Positions 11,047-22,765 of a DNA stretch of 36,737 nucleotides are shown piece by piece. The notes beneath the pieces were generated by a model. That model was not told the DNA's origin and did not search any database. It saw only the letters and a program-made list of their open reading frames with translations. Each line of letters starts with the position of its first letter. Positions within the stretch are counted from its first letter, which is position 1. The position numbers were made by a program, and so were the translations under genes. This DNA is from Hofstenia miamia (Eukaryota > Xenacoelomorpha > Acoela > Hofsteniidae), in contig CABFPE010000191.1 of assembly GCA_900660155.1 (NCBI GenBank), forward strand, positions 179,770-216,506, written 5' to 3'.

Positions 11047-11862
11047 CAACCTTCTCTGCATTCCACTGCCTTACTTAATGACACCACTGATTCTGCCATC
11101 ATGGAGAGTGTGCTGGGGAAAGAAGAAAGTCTCTGCCCATCTCACAGACTGCATTAATTGTTTCAACCGCCTCTGAAGTTAACAGATCTATGCAATCTAA
11201 GGAGTATGAGAATACCTGTGATGCATTGCTAGAAGGTGGTAACCCTGAGCATGTATACATTGACAGGAAACTGACCATCAAGGATATTTTTCAGAAGGGC
11301 CAGCCTATCTCTACTCAACTAGAAAAAATCCACCAAACTATCAACTCACTCTACCCTCATGTTGTCATTCTATTTCAAGCTGGAGGTGACTTGATGTGGG
11401 CTAATAAAGCAGAGACTATAACTTGATACTACAATGTAACCAAGCATATTGAGATCATTACCATGATCACCAGCATTATGGACCTGGAAGAGATGATGCT
11501 GCAGCAAGTGAATGAGTATTGTTTGCTCTTTGTTGACCACTCTACCCATATGGGATCCCTCAGAGAAGTCTTCCTTCACTTTTATCCCAATACCAAGATT
11601 AGAGGATGCGCTTTTTATGTGTTTTTATGATACCTTCACCCAGAGGTTGAATGTGTTTCAACAAAATTGTTATATTAGTTCAAGGCTACCAGAGCTCAAA
11701 TATTTCAAATTACACAGCAAAACCATCACTCAATGGAAGGCATTAATGCAGGTCACCAGGTGGCCCTGCTATGCAGAAGTTTCATCATGGGATGATATAT
11801 TGGCCAAAGAAATGATTGAAGAAGGCCAAAAGTTGTTGTGTGTTCCTAAGGTCCAGTCTTAA
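11047..11862 (+). pseudogene. 3' part of ORF3 in a second E1-type copy (E1B)
   Basis: This is a near-identical duplicate of 8825-9640. The two parts of the reading frame are interrupted at the same places as in E1, including the TGA after WANKAETIT. It differs in one patch: 11528-11600 keeps an E2-like segment reading GSLREVFLHFYPNT that E1 has lost, while lacking a short segment E1 keeps. Here the last frame ends normally with TAA at 11860-11862, a few bases before the polypurine tract, which supports the ORF3 end point. The copy is cut at its left edge by the N. Confidence 0.85.
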
Positions 11863-11866
11863 CCAT

Positions 11867-11879
11867 GCAATGGGGGGCA
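11867..11879 (+). other. Polypurine tract of E1B
   Basis: GCAATGGGGGGCA directly precedes the LTR start, as in E1 but with one extra G. Confidence 0.7.
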
Positions 11880-12599
11880 TGTACAGTCACTCAAGGCCTC
11901 TCTTTTATTTTATTTCAATTTTAGGCACTCTCAAATTAATTTGGTGCTATTTAGTTTAATGATTTATTAATTTGTAATCTTTTCAAACTTAAGTTTCAAA
12001 CATAGTGATTGTCCCCTCAAGCTTTAGATTACATGTAATTGCTCAGTAAATTTGTGAGGGAAACAAACTTTTGTAAAAAACAGTAAATATTTAACTTCTT
12101 TTGTAATAAATAGGGAACTCAAATGTAAGCAAACATCAAATAAATTTCATTCTTGCTGGATAATGTTTGCTTTTTTATTATTTTATATTTTACTAACCCT
12201 TTTAGCTCTGGTATGAATTTTATAATAATGAAATTGTAAGATCCGTCAATAATGTGGGAGGAACTCTATTGTGCCTGGGGTGATAATTTGCTCCATGACA
12301 GATGTGAACCCATATTGTGGTTGTTTTAGGCTACATATAGGCATAGGCAATAAAAGAACTACAACATCTGTAGATTGAACATGCACAAATTATCACACAA
12401 TGCAAATATACCATGCTGATGTCATACACAAATATGTGGTAACTACACATTATTTAATATCTTTATTACATGAGCTGAGCAGATAAACACTGAGATAAAT
12501 TATTTGTATTGAGCTAGAAATTAAAACTTGAGACACACAATTAGCACCTTGGATTGTAAGGATGGATTCTAAAGGCTAGACACACTCTGTGATTCTACA
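11880..12599 (+). repeat. 3' LTR of E1B with a ~167-bp internal deletion
   Basis: It runs from TGTACAGTCACT to GATTCTACA and matches 9659-10538. Compared with that LTR it lacks about 167 bp (E1 positions ~10350-10517), joined at a short 'gct' match, and carries a 7-bp insertion plus scattered substitutions. The following base begins the interior of the E2 5' LTR without a gap. Confidence 0.9.
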
Positions 12600-13520
12600 T
12601 AAATTACATGTGATTGCTCATTTTAACTTTGCGAGGGAAATTGTGTTTTGTAACTGTAAACAGTATCCAGGTAATAATTTACAGATTTTGTAATTAATGT
12701 CTTAGTCTACTGTAGCAAAGCACACAATAAATTTAGCTTCCTTCAAACTGCATTCAATCTTTTTTATTTAATTATCTACTAACCCATTTTTGATTCATCA
12801 TTAAAGATCTGGTAATGATAATTATTGCTTAAGATCCAACAAAAATTCAGGAGTAAACTGCACTGGGTCTGGGGCAACAAATAGCTCCTCAATGGTGACA
12901 GCCCAAATCATGGTCTCTTTAGGATATGATTACATGTAGGGAATAACAACTTTTATTTGATCAATTTGTACATGCACTTAATAATCAACACATTGCAAAT
13001 ATACTATGCTGCTGGCAAACATTAATGCACAGTAATTATGTGCCCTTTTATTTATTATTGATTTNNNNNNNNNNNNNNNNNNNNNNNNNNNNNNNNNNNN
13101 NNNNNNNNNNNNNNNNNNNNNNNNNNNNNNNNNNNNNNNNNNNNNNNNNNNNNNNNNNNNNNNNNNNNNNNNNNNNNNNNNNNNNNNNNNNNNNNNNNNN
13201 NNCATGAGCTGAGATAAGAGAACTCTGAGATAAATTGTTTATTGAGCTAGAAATTAATACTTGAGACACACAAATAGCACCATGGCAAGTAAGGATGGCT
13301 TCAAAGATATGGCTTCAGCATGATGCCATGTGAATTGGTCACTGCTGGAGTTCTTTATGGAATGGAATTTCTGTATTTGTTTGTGAAATTGGTGAACCAC
13401 CAATGTATTCTCTGCTAGAATGCATGTCATTCTCTGCTATGGTAGACTTTGCAACCTTTATCTAAACTCTTGAGTTACCCAGTACTGCTAGAGTAGCTAG
13501 AGCTCCCCCGTGATTATACA
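12600..13520 (+). repeat. 5' LTR of element E2, missing its first ~188 bp and holding an N-run
   Basis: It matches the E2 3' LTR from 21252 onward and ends TGATTATACA just before a tRNA-Trp primer site. The first ~188 bp are absent because E1B joins directly here. Base differences to the 3' LTR are few (I count roughly 16 in the first 465 bases, mostly within the first 120). The right part keeps ~75 bp around 13420-13495 that the 3' LTR has lost. The N-run at 13065-13202 falls inside it. Confidence 0.9.
13065..13202. other. Assembly gap (138 Ns)
   Basis: Sequence left of the gap ends in TGATTT and sequence right of it starts CATGAGCTG. In the E2 3' LTR (21711-21725) the same two sequences are joined by a single T, so the gap probably hides little or no unique sequence. 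Confidence 0.9.
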
Positions 13521-13538
13521 TGGTGACCCTGACGTGAT
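13521..13538 (+). other. Primer-binding site of E2 (tRNA-Trp type)
   Basis: TGGTGACCCTGACGTGAT directly follows the LTR and is identical to the site in E1, including the T at position 10. Confidence 0.85.
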
Positions 13539-13997
13539 ACTGGACAAATTAGGGTGTCATTTAAATTCTCTACTCTATTCTGTTGAATACCAAAGCAGTC
13601 ATCTGATTTTTGCCTGGTGTTTGCAACATAAGTGCTTAGCTGTTACTGTTTCTACATCATATTTGGCTTTGTTCTTTCTCTTTGGTGTGAGCTAGCTGGG
13701 ATAGTTGTTTCCCTGGCTGTGAATTGACTTCACTACCAACTGATGCATAACTTTGCCTCTTATGTTTTTTTTACACTGGAGTTCTGTGCTTTGAAGCTGT
13801 CACCAAGCTTTGGTGTTGTTTTTTACTTGTTTTGGTTGTTACCTTGTTGTTGTCTTTTTCTTCTAGAATTTGGATTTAATACCATACCCTATGCTGTGCT
13901 GTTACCATTATTAGTTTTTGCTTCTCTAAACATGGTTGGATTTTCTCTCAATTTGTTGGAATTGTTTTCTGAATTTTTCTTACTGTTTTCTTGCTAA
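13539..13997 (+). other. Untranslated leader of E2
   Basis: This stretch has no supported gene. It aligns in parts with the E1 leader and ends with an in-frame TAA immediately before the gag ATG at 13998. A short open frame at 13743-13997 is hydrophobic because of T-rich DNA and has no support as a gene. Confidence 0.6.
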
Positions 13998-15870
13998 ATG
14001 GATTTTAGTGTTTTTTCTTGTAATGGGACTCCCACTCAGGGTTTCCCCAGTGTGAGCTTTAGCAGCCCAGACACTGCTCCTCACACTGCTGGAATTAGTT
14101 CTGTTGTTTCTGCTTTATCTTTCAACCCTTATTTCACTCTCCCACAGACACCACTGTCTCCTGAACCTCAGAACAACAAGATTGATCAGCTCTAAGCTGC
14201 TCTGGCTGAAGAAACTAGTCAATGTCTTGCTTACAAGCAAGCTGAAATGCAAGGAAGGGCCCATGATACCCAAATGAGGGAGCATCATTTTATTGATTTG
14301 ATCAATGCTTTTGAAATTCAACTCCAGACCTTGGTTATGCCTCTGCCTACTCTCCACTGCAACACTGTCACAGTCTAGATCTTCTGAGTATATAACTCAC
14401 AGTGTTTTACAAGATATTTTGGACACCTTCTCTGAATGCTTTTCTGAACAAGTTTCTGAAATCATTTCTGCTCAACTCCTGAGCCTCGCCATAGTCACAT
14501 CCTCTACACCATTGACACCACAATTTGTTACCCCTGCTACTTTATTCACAGTTGGAGAGCCCACCTTCACACAGTTGGCTTTGACTCAATTTCCTATGTT
14601 GACTACAGTTGCCACTCCAGTATGTCTGTGCTAAGTGCAACTGTTTCACCTCCTGCACCAGTAAACAATTGTGCTACCCCCACTTTTGTAACTCTGATCA
14701 CTCCCCCACAGTCATGTGATCTTTCCACGTCCACTCTAAAGAGTGGCCAGCACTTTACTCAATTGATCCTACCCATGACTGCTGTTGGGGCCAAAACTGC
14801 TAACTTGTTTAATCATCATTCAATACTACCTAAATTCACCAGAAAGATTGATGAAATCTCACAATCTTTTAAAGAATGGTTCTTTCTCTTTGAGTTAACC
14901 ATGTGGCAGTATAAGGCTACACAAGATGCTGCCATTGCTCAATTCCCTACCTAACTTCAAGGTCTAACATACAATCAGTACATGATGCTGGATCAGGACG
15001 TGAAGACTAATTATCAACTTCTTATCAGATACTTTGAGGACCATTACAAGGCGCCTCATGTCAAACATCAGTATAAGACACTACTTTGTGATCTCTCATT
15101 GAAAAAAGGTGATGATGTTCACATGTACATCATGCAAGTGGAAAGGTTGTTTCATTGAAGCAATCTCACCTCCAAGTATTTGAAGCACAACCTTTTTTTG
15201 TATATTTGTCAAGGCTTCCTGCCTAACATTCACAGCTGCCTTGAGCTCAAGTGATATCCTGAAGACAATCTCAGCCTAATTATTAGTAAGGCTATAAGTA
15301 TCATATATATGTTGCACAACACTACTCATATTGATAAGGATGCTGGAGATCTTAAAGTTTTTTCCTCTTCACAGAAATCTCCTTCCTCTTTGAGCACTGT
15401 TGCTTCCACCATGAAGATAGAACTTGAACAATTCCCCACCTATCTTCAAGGTCTCACGTACAATCAGCACATGATGCTGGATCAGGATGTGAAGACTAAC
15501 TATCAACTTTTTATCAGATACTTTGAGGACCATTACAAGGAGCCTCATATCAAACATCATTATAAGACACTACTTTGTGTATCATATATATGTTGCACAA
15601 TACTACACATATTGATAAGGATGCTGGAGATCTCAAAGTTGGTTCTTCTTTGCCAAAGTCTCCTGCCTCTTCAAAGCACCATTCCTTCCACCATGAAAAT
15701 AGAACTCAAGCATACTCATTGCTTTTGCTGTGGCCAGAAAGGGCACACTAAATCTCAGTGCCAAGCTGTAATTTGTTTAGTTGCCAATGGTGAAGGTTTC
15801 ATCATTGAGGAACCTGAGGACCATAAGTGTTCTCCCAAGTCACCTGTCAGCTCAGTTGCCCAGTTAAACT
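13998..15870 (+). pseudogene. gag: Decayed gag of E2 with zinc knuckle
   Basis: The ATG follows a stop and matches the E1 gag start (MDF...NGTPTQ). Proline-rich N-terminal parts are followed by the capsid-like KIDEISQSF motif near 14848 and by YNQYMMLD near 14974. A CCHC nucleic-acid-binding knuckle, CFCCGQKGHTKSQC, is intact at 15720-15761. Frameshifts near 14195 and 14630 and stops at about 14953 and 15158 break the frame. A 489-bp block (14940-15428) is duplicated next to itself (15429-15711), the second copy lacking ~207 bp. E1 lost the knuckle but keeps an undisturbed capsid region, so the two copies decayed separately. Confidence 0.87.
14940..15711 (+). repeat. Tandem duplication inside E2 gag
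   Basis: The 151-bp stretch 14940-15090 recurs at 15429-15579 with about 11 differences, and 15298-15428 recurs at 15579-15711. The second copy therefore equals the first 489 bp minus an internal ~207 bp. The join sits at a short TG/GT overlap. E1 has this region once. Confidence 0.85.
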
Positions 15871-15871
15871 A

Positions 15872-18800
15872 GTTGGAGTGCAATCTCCTAGAAAACATGT
15901 TCACAACATTCTGGTAATCACTTCATGGTTGTGTACTAATGTTATCCCAGTAGATATAAATGGATCTTTGATAAATGTTACCATTGACTACTGCGCATCT
16001 GTTGGATGCTTCTGGAAATTCCCTTTCACTCAAAGGTCACGTACCAAACATAGAGGTACGCATTCAGCAAGAACTATTCATTGTTGATCTAATTGTCATT
16101 GATACTTGCAACCAGCTGATCCTGTATGACATAATTTTGGGAAAAGATTTTCTTGAATAGAATTCATGTATCATTGATTATGGTAATAACACTATCTCCA
16201 TCAGAGAAAGCAAATGTTTGCAAGAGCTTACCACCTCCTCAAGCAGGACATCTCTTTAAGTTTCTCTGAACATGTAACAGTTGAGCTTCATCATTGGCAA
16301 TGTGTTCCCATCACCACCAACTCTACCTACAGTGGCAATGTTATGATTTCTGGATTTAAGGGAAAATGCTTCCATGGAGTTAACTTCTCCCCCAATCTCT
16401 GTCTTGTCTCTCAAGGAAGGACATGTGTTAATGTTCTAAATAGTTCTGATTCTCTGGTTAAAATAGACCTGTGTCAACTGAAACTTGTTGAAACTCCAGT
16501 TTGTCTGGAATTCCAGGTTGCCACATGTTCACCAATCCTAACTGCCATTCACAATCTGGCAGAGCCAAGTGACAATGTTCAGATCCCCCTTTAAATGAGC
16601 AGACACATCCACATCTTAGCTCTCAGGATTGTGAGTCACTTTCTCATCTACTCAAGCAGCATCATGAGGTCTTCAATTATGGTTCAATCAGCATTGATCA
16701 GGCTGTTGGCAAGTAGCATTACATTGTAACTAAGAATGATCATTCAAATTGGCCTGCCCATTAGAAGAGTACCAGAAAACCTCTGAGAAGAATACAAAAA
16801 GATCCTAAGCAATCTCATTGAGAGTGGCATTATTCAGGCTAGCAAGTACTGCCTTTGTGTAGACTTCAGAAAGCTCAATGATGTTACAGTAAAGGACGCA
16901 TATCTGCTTCTGTGCATCAAGGACCTCCTTTATGATGCTAGCCAATATAAGTTATTCAGCTGCCTTGACCTGTGCAAAGCATATTAGCAGGTGCCAATGA
17001 AGCCTGCTGACATTTCAAAGACTGCCTTCATAACTCTGTACAGCCTCTTCAAATGGAAGTACATGGCCTTCAGGCTCTGCAATGCCCTGGTGACATTTCA
17101 GCACTATGTTACTCACATTCTCAGAAATGGCGCTAATGTATTTGAGCCAGGCATAATGGCCTATATGGACAATATTCTCATTACAGGTGACAATTTCTCA
17201 GAGCATCTGGAAAGGCTTGGATGCACTCTTAATTTGTTATACAAATCTGGTCTCTGAGTAAATGGAAATCAGTGTTCTTTGTTGCAACTGTGTGTTACTT
17301 TTCTGGGAAAAATCATTGAACCCAGTTGTATTTCCATCAAAAACTATGTGAAAGACCACCTCAATAAAATCAAAACTCCCTGTTCTCATAAGGACATGCA
17401 ACACCTGATGGGATTCTTGAATTATTATGGCGCCTTCATCCTGGAGTTAGCTAATAAAACCAAGCACATCTCTAACTTACTATGGCGCAATGCTGAATAT
17501 AAATGGAGTTGGGTCAAGCAAGAAGAGCTTGATGCCTTTAAGAAAGAGCTTAGAAGAATTCCCAGTTTAAACACACCTGATAATTTGAAGGAATTTCTTA
17601 TTGACTCTGACGCCAGTTCCATTGCTATCAGTGGCATACTCAGTCAGGTTATTGATGGGAAAGAGTGTCCCATCTAGTACTTCTGCCACAAGCTCTGAAA
17701 TGCTGAGCAAAATTATGGGACAACCAAGTCAGAAATGCTAGCTTTAGTTGAAAGTCTGAAGAAATTCTGCTTCTTTATTATGGGCCATCAGTTCACTGTG
17801 CATACCAACAACTCAGCACTAGTATGGCTGAAGAAATTCTCTTTGGACAAGTCCAAAATTGTCGCCTGGTGGATCAACTATTTAAATGACCTTACATTCT
17901 CCATCAAACACCATCCAGAGAGACTGCACAACAACACAGATTATTAGACTGCACTCTCTAGCTATGAATGTGATCTCTGGAAGTGGCCTGGAGAAAAGAC
18001 ACCATTCAGGTTTATTCCCTTCAGCAACTATGAGTGTCTACCTGAGGTCAATGCAGACTGAGATGGAAATGAGATCCTCCCTATTTTAGTGAAAGAGATT
18101 ACTGAAGTGGAAATCACATACCACCAATGTAATGACAAAGAATTGAGCAAGATCATAGCTAAACTAAAGAATGATAATTACATCCTCAGCCCTGTTGTGA
18201 ACAGATATTTTCAGTGTGATAATTGGAAACAGACCAATGCTGGCCTGCTTTAAACATGGAGCCAAAATAGTTGCCTGGCAGTTCCTGAATACTTTCAAAG
18301 AGACCTGGTATGAAAAATTCGTGAGAAAGGCCACTTAGGTATCATTCAAACAGAGTGAACATTTAATGCAAGATATGTAACCATCTGTATTAGAGCTGCC
18401 ATGCAGGATGTGATCAACAAATGCACCAATAGTCTATTGCAAGAAGCCAGACATTTCCCAGAACAGTAAGCCAAGCTGCACAGCAGAGTTGTGAAATGTA
18501 CAAATGAAGTTGTGCATATGGACATCAAGAAGCTCTCTTGTGATGAGGAGGGGTACCAGTACCTTCTCATACTTATCAACCATTTTACAAAGTATGCTTG
18601 GCTCATCCCCCTCAACAGCACCACTGCTGAGTTCATTGGAGAGAAAGTGGTCAAGGAATGGATTCTTAAGTTTGGGTCCATGGAGTGCCTAATTTCAGAT
18701 TGTGGCCCTTAATTCAACAACCACCTTATGGAGACCATAATGAAGGAGCTCAAGATACTCTATGAGTTCACCACCATGAATCATCCACAGTTGAATGGAG

Positions 18801-19566
18801 TTGTGGAAAGACTCAACCATACTGTTATCAAACTTATTCAATTTGCTCTTGCCTGAGCAGCAGGTAGAAACTGGAAATGTGTTATCAAGGCAGTAGAGTA
18901 CTTTTATAATACCACAATGCATACCACTACTAAAGTCAGCACTTTAAGGCTATGCTTGGTCACAAGATGAGTATGCCTCTTTCCATCATGTTCCCTGATT
19001 ATAACAAATCTACATTGGAGAATCTTTTGAATCATATGTTACGTGAGTTTCAAGAAGTGCAGGTAACTATCTGTTGGAACACCAATCAATCTGTTATCTG
19101 TCAATGGTGGAATTTCAATTGCAAACTGTATGGTGAGCCTCACAAGATTGGCAACAAAGTCTTTGCCTATTTTCCTCACCAAATCACTGACGCAAATCAA
19201 GTGTGGAAGCTTGCTACCAATTGGCAAGGTCTGTTTACTATTAAAAAGGTGTTGGACAATCATAGATGTTTATTAAGTAATGGGAGAGTTGCCAATTTCC
19301 AACAACTCAAATGAACTATTAAAGATATTAGTAATGTTGTCATCAACCCTAACAGTGAGTTTTCACTTGTTGATGACAGAGTGAATGAACTTGAGAATTA
19401 TACTAACCTCACTGAGTGTTAGGAAGATGACCTCACTGAGGTTGATTATGATAATAACCTTGGTAATAGTAGCAATATTACTTCTACTTGTATTTTGCCT
19501 AGACATAGAGTTAGGGACCAAGAGTATTTAGATCACTTAAATACCCAAGATTGGGAACTTAATTAA
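15872..19566 (+). pseudogene. pol: Decayed pol of E2: protease, RT, RNase H, integrase
   Basis: The order is the same as in E1. The protease site is altered to DYCAS (15986-16000) and ~70 bp just after it are missing. The RT has CVDFRKLND near 16855 and a substituted catalytic motif, YMDN, at 17162-17173. RNase H keeps DSDASS near 17604, but the TDN motif is TNN. Integrase retains a full catalytic triad in outline: HMDIK near 18515, SDCGP near 18697 (followed by a stop) and NGVVERL near 18794 with the Glu at 18806-18808. The GPF-like end reads NWQGLF near 19219. Stops are numerous, for example 16160, 17257, 17676, 17698, 17946, 18711 and 18856. It is dead, with breaks different from those of E1. 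Confidence 0.92.
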
Positions 19567-19599
19567 TCTTTATGTTTAGCAACTAAGTCACATCAGATG

Positions 19600-21047
19600 A
19601 AATGAACCTAGAAACAGCTGCCCACAAGAAGACAAGTGAGGCAAAGACATAACCCCTGAGATGAACAGAGGCAAGGTGGCACCCCTCATTGAGCAGAGGA
19701 GAGTGTATCCCAAAAGAGAGGAAGGACACAAGAGGACTCAGGTAGGAGACCACACAACTACTTAGGCACCAAATTGCCCCTCAGGAATCCAAGGAGTCTC
19801 GTAAGTACAGAGTGCCCTTTGCTAACTTAAGTGCTAACATTAAAACATCCCATAGTGACTCAATAACCCCTCTAGTCCCAGCCTGTTATCACGCACTTCC
19901 ACTAGTGTTAGGTCCCAGAGAAACAAAGAGTGCCAAAGGAAAACCTCTAAGGTAGGAAACAAAATTTTGCATTCATACTTTATAGAAACCCCTAAGGCAG
20001 TTAGTTTCATACATGACAACTTATCAGAGGAAATGAAAAATAAACTATGCTGGATGTACAACAACAAGAATGTCACATGTGCAGTGGACATCATCCCCTT
20101 TGTCATCAATGTGGAGTGTAGACACCAAGATCAACTACCCTGTTATGATTGGGACTGCCATGCTGAGAGAAAAATCACACTTGTAAATGTTGAAAATCAC
20201 ACAGATAAGCATAACTTATTGTGTATTCCTTCACCCTGTGTAATGACCACACTTATCTTAACATCATAGTGCATTAAGAAGGGGTGAAGGACAGTCTCTG
20301 CTCACCTTTCCAACTCAATCAACTATGTCTCCACCATGGCCAAGATCAACAAGTCTATGCAATCAAGGGAGCATAAATACACTAGAGACACCCTGCTCAA
20401 GAGCAGAAACCCAGAACATGTTTACTTCAATGGTAAACTTACAATTAAGGATATTTTCCAAAAGGGCCAACCAATCTCCACTCAGTTAACTAAGATCCAT
20501 CTAATGTGGATAAATAACATTGAAACCCTCACTCAATATTATGATGTCACTAAGTGAATCAAGATTATTAATATGCTAAGAGTAGAGATTACAGATCTGG
20601 AGGAGATGACTTTACATCAGGTCAATGAATATTGCCCCTATTTATGGATCATGCAATGTGCATAGGATCACTAAGAGAGGTTTTTGTCCACTTCTATCTG
20701 AACACCTGGATCAGCCTCAAAGATGCCCATACTTCAGACACAGATGTGCTCATGACCCTCATGATAGCACACAAAGGCCTTCACCTTTATGAGAGGTTCT
20801 ACAATTTGTTTACACAGAGACTAAACTAAGGAGGAATTTCCCTATTAGTGCCTGTCTGCCAGAGATCAGGTTTTTCCACCTGAGGAGCAAAGAAGTTGCA
20901 CAGAGGGAAACAATTATGCAGATTACCCAGCAACCTAGATATGCTGAAGTTATGTACATTTTGGATGACATCCTAGCTACAGAAATGATTGAAGAGACCC
21001 AAAAGTTCCTTTCAGGTCCCACAGTCAAACTCCTACCACAAATTTAA
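19600..21047 (+). pseudogene. ORF3 of E2, with a ~1.9-kb internal deletion
   Basis: This is the second copy of the unknown gene downstream of integrase. The first block (around 19967-20140) matches E1 6700-6870: both read K-A-V near the start, then LCW and IIPF/LIPF. Near 20141-20155 the sequence jumps to the equivalent of E1 ~8755, removing about 1.87 kb. The block at 20411-20500 carries the strongly conserved motif KLTIKDIFQKGQPISTQL, after which ~20 residues present in E1 are missing. The last part matches the E1 C-terminus (DDILA.EMIEE.QK) and ends with TAA at 21045-21047, just before the polypurine tract. The 15-residue repeats of E1 are not obvious here. Function is unknown. Confidence 0.82.
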
Positions 21048-21050
21048 CCA

Positions 21051-21063
21051 GCAATTGGGGGCA
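21051..21063 (+). other. Polypurine tract of E2
   Basis: GCAATTGGGGGCA lies between the ORF3 stop and the LTR, matching those of E1 and E1B. Confidence 0.75.
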
Positions 21064-21961
21064 TGTAGAGTCACTCAGGGCCTACTTTTTTGATTTTATT
21101 ATTATTTCAGCACTCTGAAAATAGTGTTGTGTCTTTTTGACGTCCTGATTCTGTGATTTGTTTCTACCTATCTGTATCAATTTCTTTTAAATTGATTATT
21201 TGTATTTTCAAGTGTAGTTATTTGATTGTGTTAGTATTTGTCCCCTCAATTTAAATTATGTGTGATTGCTTGTTTTAACTTTGTGAGGGAAATTGTGTTT
21301 TGTAACTGTAAAAAGTATCTAGGTAATAATTTACAGATTTTTTAATAAATATCTGATTCTACTGTAGCAAAGCACACAATAAATTTAGCTTCCTTCAAAC
21401 TGCATTCAATCTTTTTTATTTAATTATCTACTAACCCATTTTTGATTCGTCATTAAAGATCTGGTAACGATAATTATTGCTTAAGATCCAACAAAAATGC
21501 AGGAGTAAACTGCACTGGGTCTGGGGCAACAAATAGCTCCTCAATGGTGACAGCCCAAATCATGGTCTCTTTAGGATATCATTACATGTAGGGAATAACA
21601 ACTTTTATTTGATCAATTTGTACATGCACTTAATAATCAACACATTACAAATATACTATGCTGCTGGCAAACATTAATGCACAGTAATTATGTGCCCTTT
21701 TATTTATTATTGATTTTCATGAGCTGAGATAAGAGAACTCTGAGATAAATTGTTTATTGAGCTAGAAATTAATACTTGAGACACACAAATAGCACCATGG
21801 CAAGTAAGGATGGCTTCAAAGATATGGCTTCAGCATGATGCCATGTGAATTGGTCACTGCTGGAGTTCTTTATGGAATGGAATTTCTGTATTTGTTTGGC
21901 GAAATCAGTGAACCACCAATGTATTCTCTGCTAGAATGCTAGAGCTCCCCATGATTCTACA
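21064..21961 (+). repeat. 3' LTR of E2 (898 bp)
   Basis: It starts TGTAGAGTCACT after the polypurine tract and ends ATGATTCTACA. It is a diverged subfamily of the E1 LTR, with clear similarity over 'gacacaca.atagcacc' and 'gatgccatgtgaattggtc'. Compared with its own 5' LTR it lacks about 75 bp near its end ('ctagaatgc' joined to 'tagagctcccc'). Confidence 0.93.
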
Positions 21962-22109
21962 CTATATAATGTGTATTAACAATATGTACAAACATACAAA
22001 CAACTAGTCTCAAGTAAACAAAAAAAGCAGATGAGCTGGCTGATATTAGAGACAGTACCTGCTGATATTACATGCTGCCAAATGCCAGACTTTATGATTT
22101 TTCATTGTG
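21962..22109 (+). repeat. Direct repeat copy 1 of an unassigned ~150-bp unit
   Basis: It begins directly after the E2 LTR. It shares with 22616-22765 the strings ACAAACAACTAGT, GACAGTACCTGCT and GCCAGACTTT.TGATTTTTCA. No coding potential or terminal motifs were recognised. Confidence 0.75.
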
Positions 22110-22615
22110 TACACAATTGATAAGGATCTTGCCCAAATGTATCAATTTGACCACTCCTCATTCAAACATGAAACACTAGGAGTAGGCATGGTTAACTCAC
22201 TTTGTCTGGGCTCATATTATGATGAGGGATCAGATTGAGCCTTCAAAACCAGGCCCATGCTCTGCATGATGCATCCCATACACCAACTGTGGCCAGTGAA
22301 AACTGAGAAAAACAAATAACAAAATGAGTAAGAAATAACTGTCTTTTGGCACTGCAGCATTCACTTTCCTTTCAGATGAATTTGACAGTGGATAACAAGG
22401 AAATTCTTCCTAACTTGACACCCATTCATGATCACATCAGAGTCACCATGTAGAACCACTGGGTTGAATCTACATAGAACTATGCCAGAGGACTTAATGT
22501 CAAAGCAGAAAGTCACTTAGGTGAACATTTACTAGAGCAACAGTGATTCTACCTAAGTACAAAGAGAACATGCTTTAACTGAACTTTTTTCTCTATTTAC
22601 AGATGCTTTGGTGTG
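22110..22615. other. Unassigned DNA between the two direct repeats
   Basis: I see no convincing gene, RNA or repeat here. A short stretch near 22378-22445 is open but has no clear match to the gypsy proteins of this window. Confidence 0.5.
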
Positions 22616-22765
22616 TCTTATATACAATGCATATTAATAATATGCGCAAACATGCAAACAACTAGTCACTAGTAAACATGAAATGCATGTGAGCTGACTG
22701 ATACTACAGACAGTACCTGCTCATGTTACATGCTGCCCAAGGCCAGACTTTGTGATTTTTCACTT
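22616..22765 (+). repeat. Direct repeat copy 2 of the unassigned unit
   Basis: This is a diverged copy of 21962-22109 in the same orientation, about 650 bp downstream. Confidence 0.75.

Noticed and set aside
12978..13269. Open frames across the N-run
   Set aside because: They exist only because Ns carry no stop codons.
13743..13997. Hydrophobic 84-residue open frame in the E2 leader
   Set aside because: It lies in T-rich DNA, ends just before the gag ATG and has no counterpart in E1.
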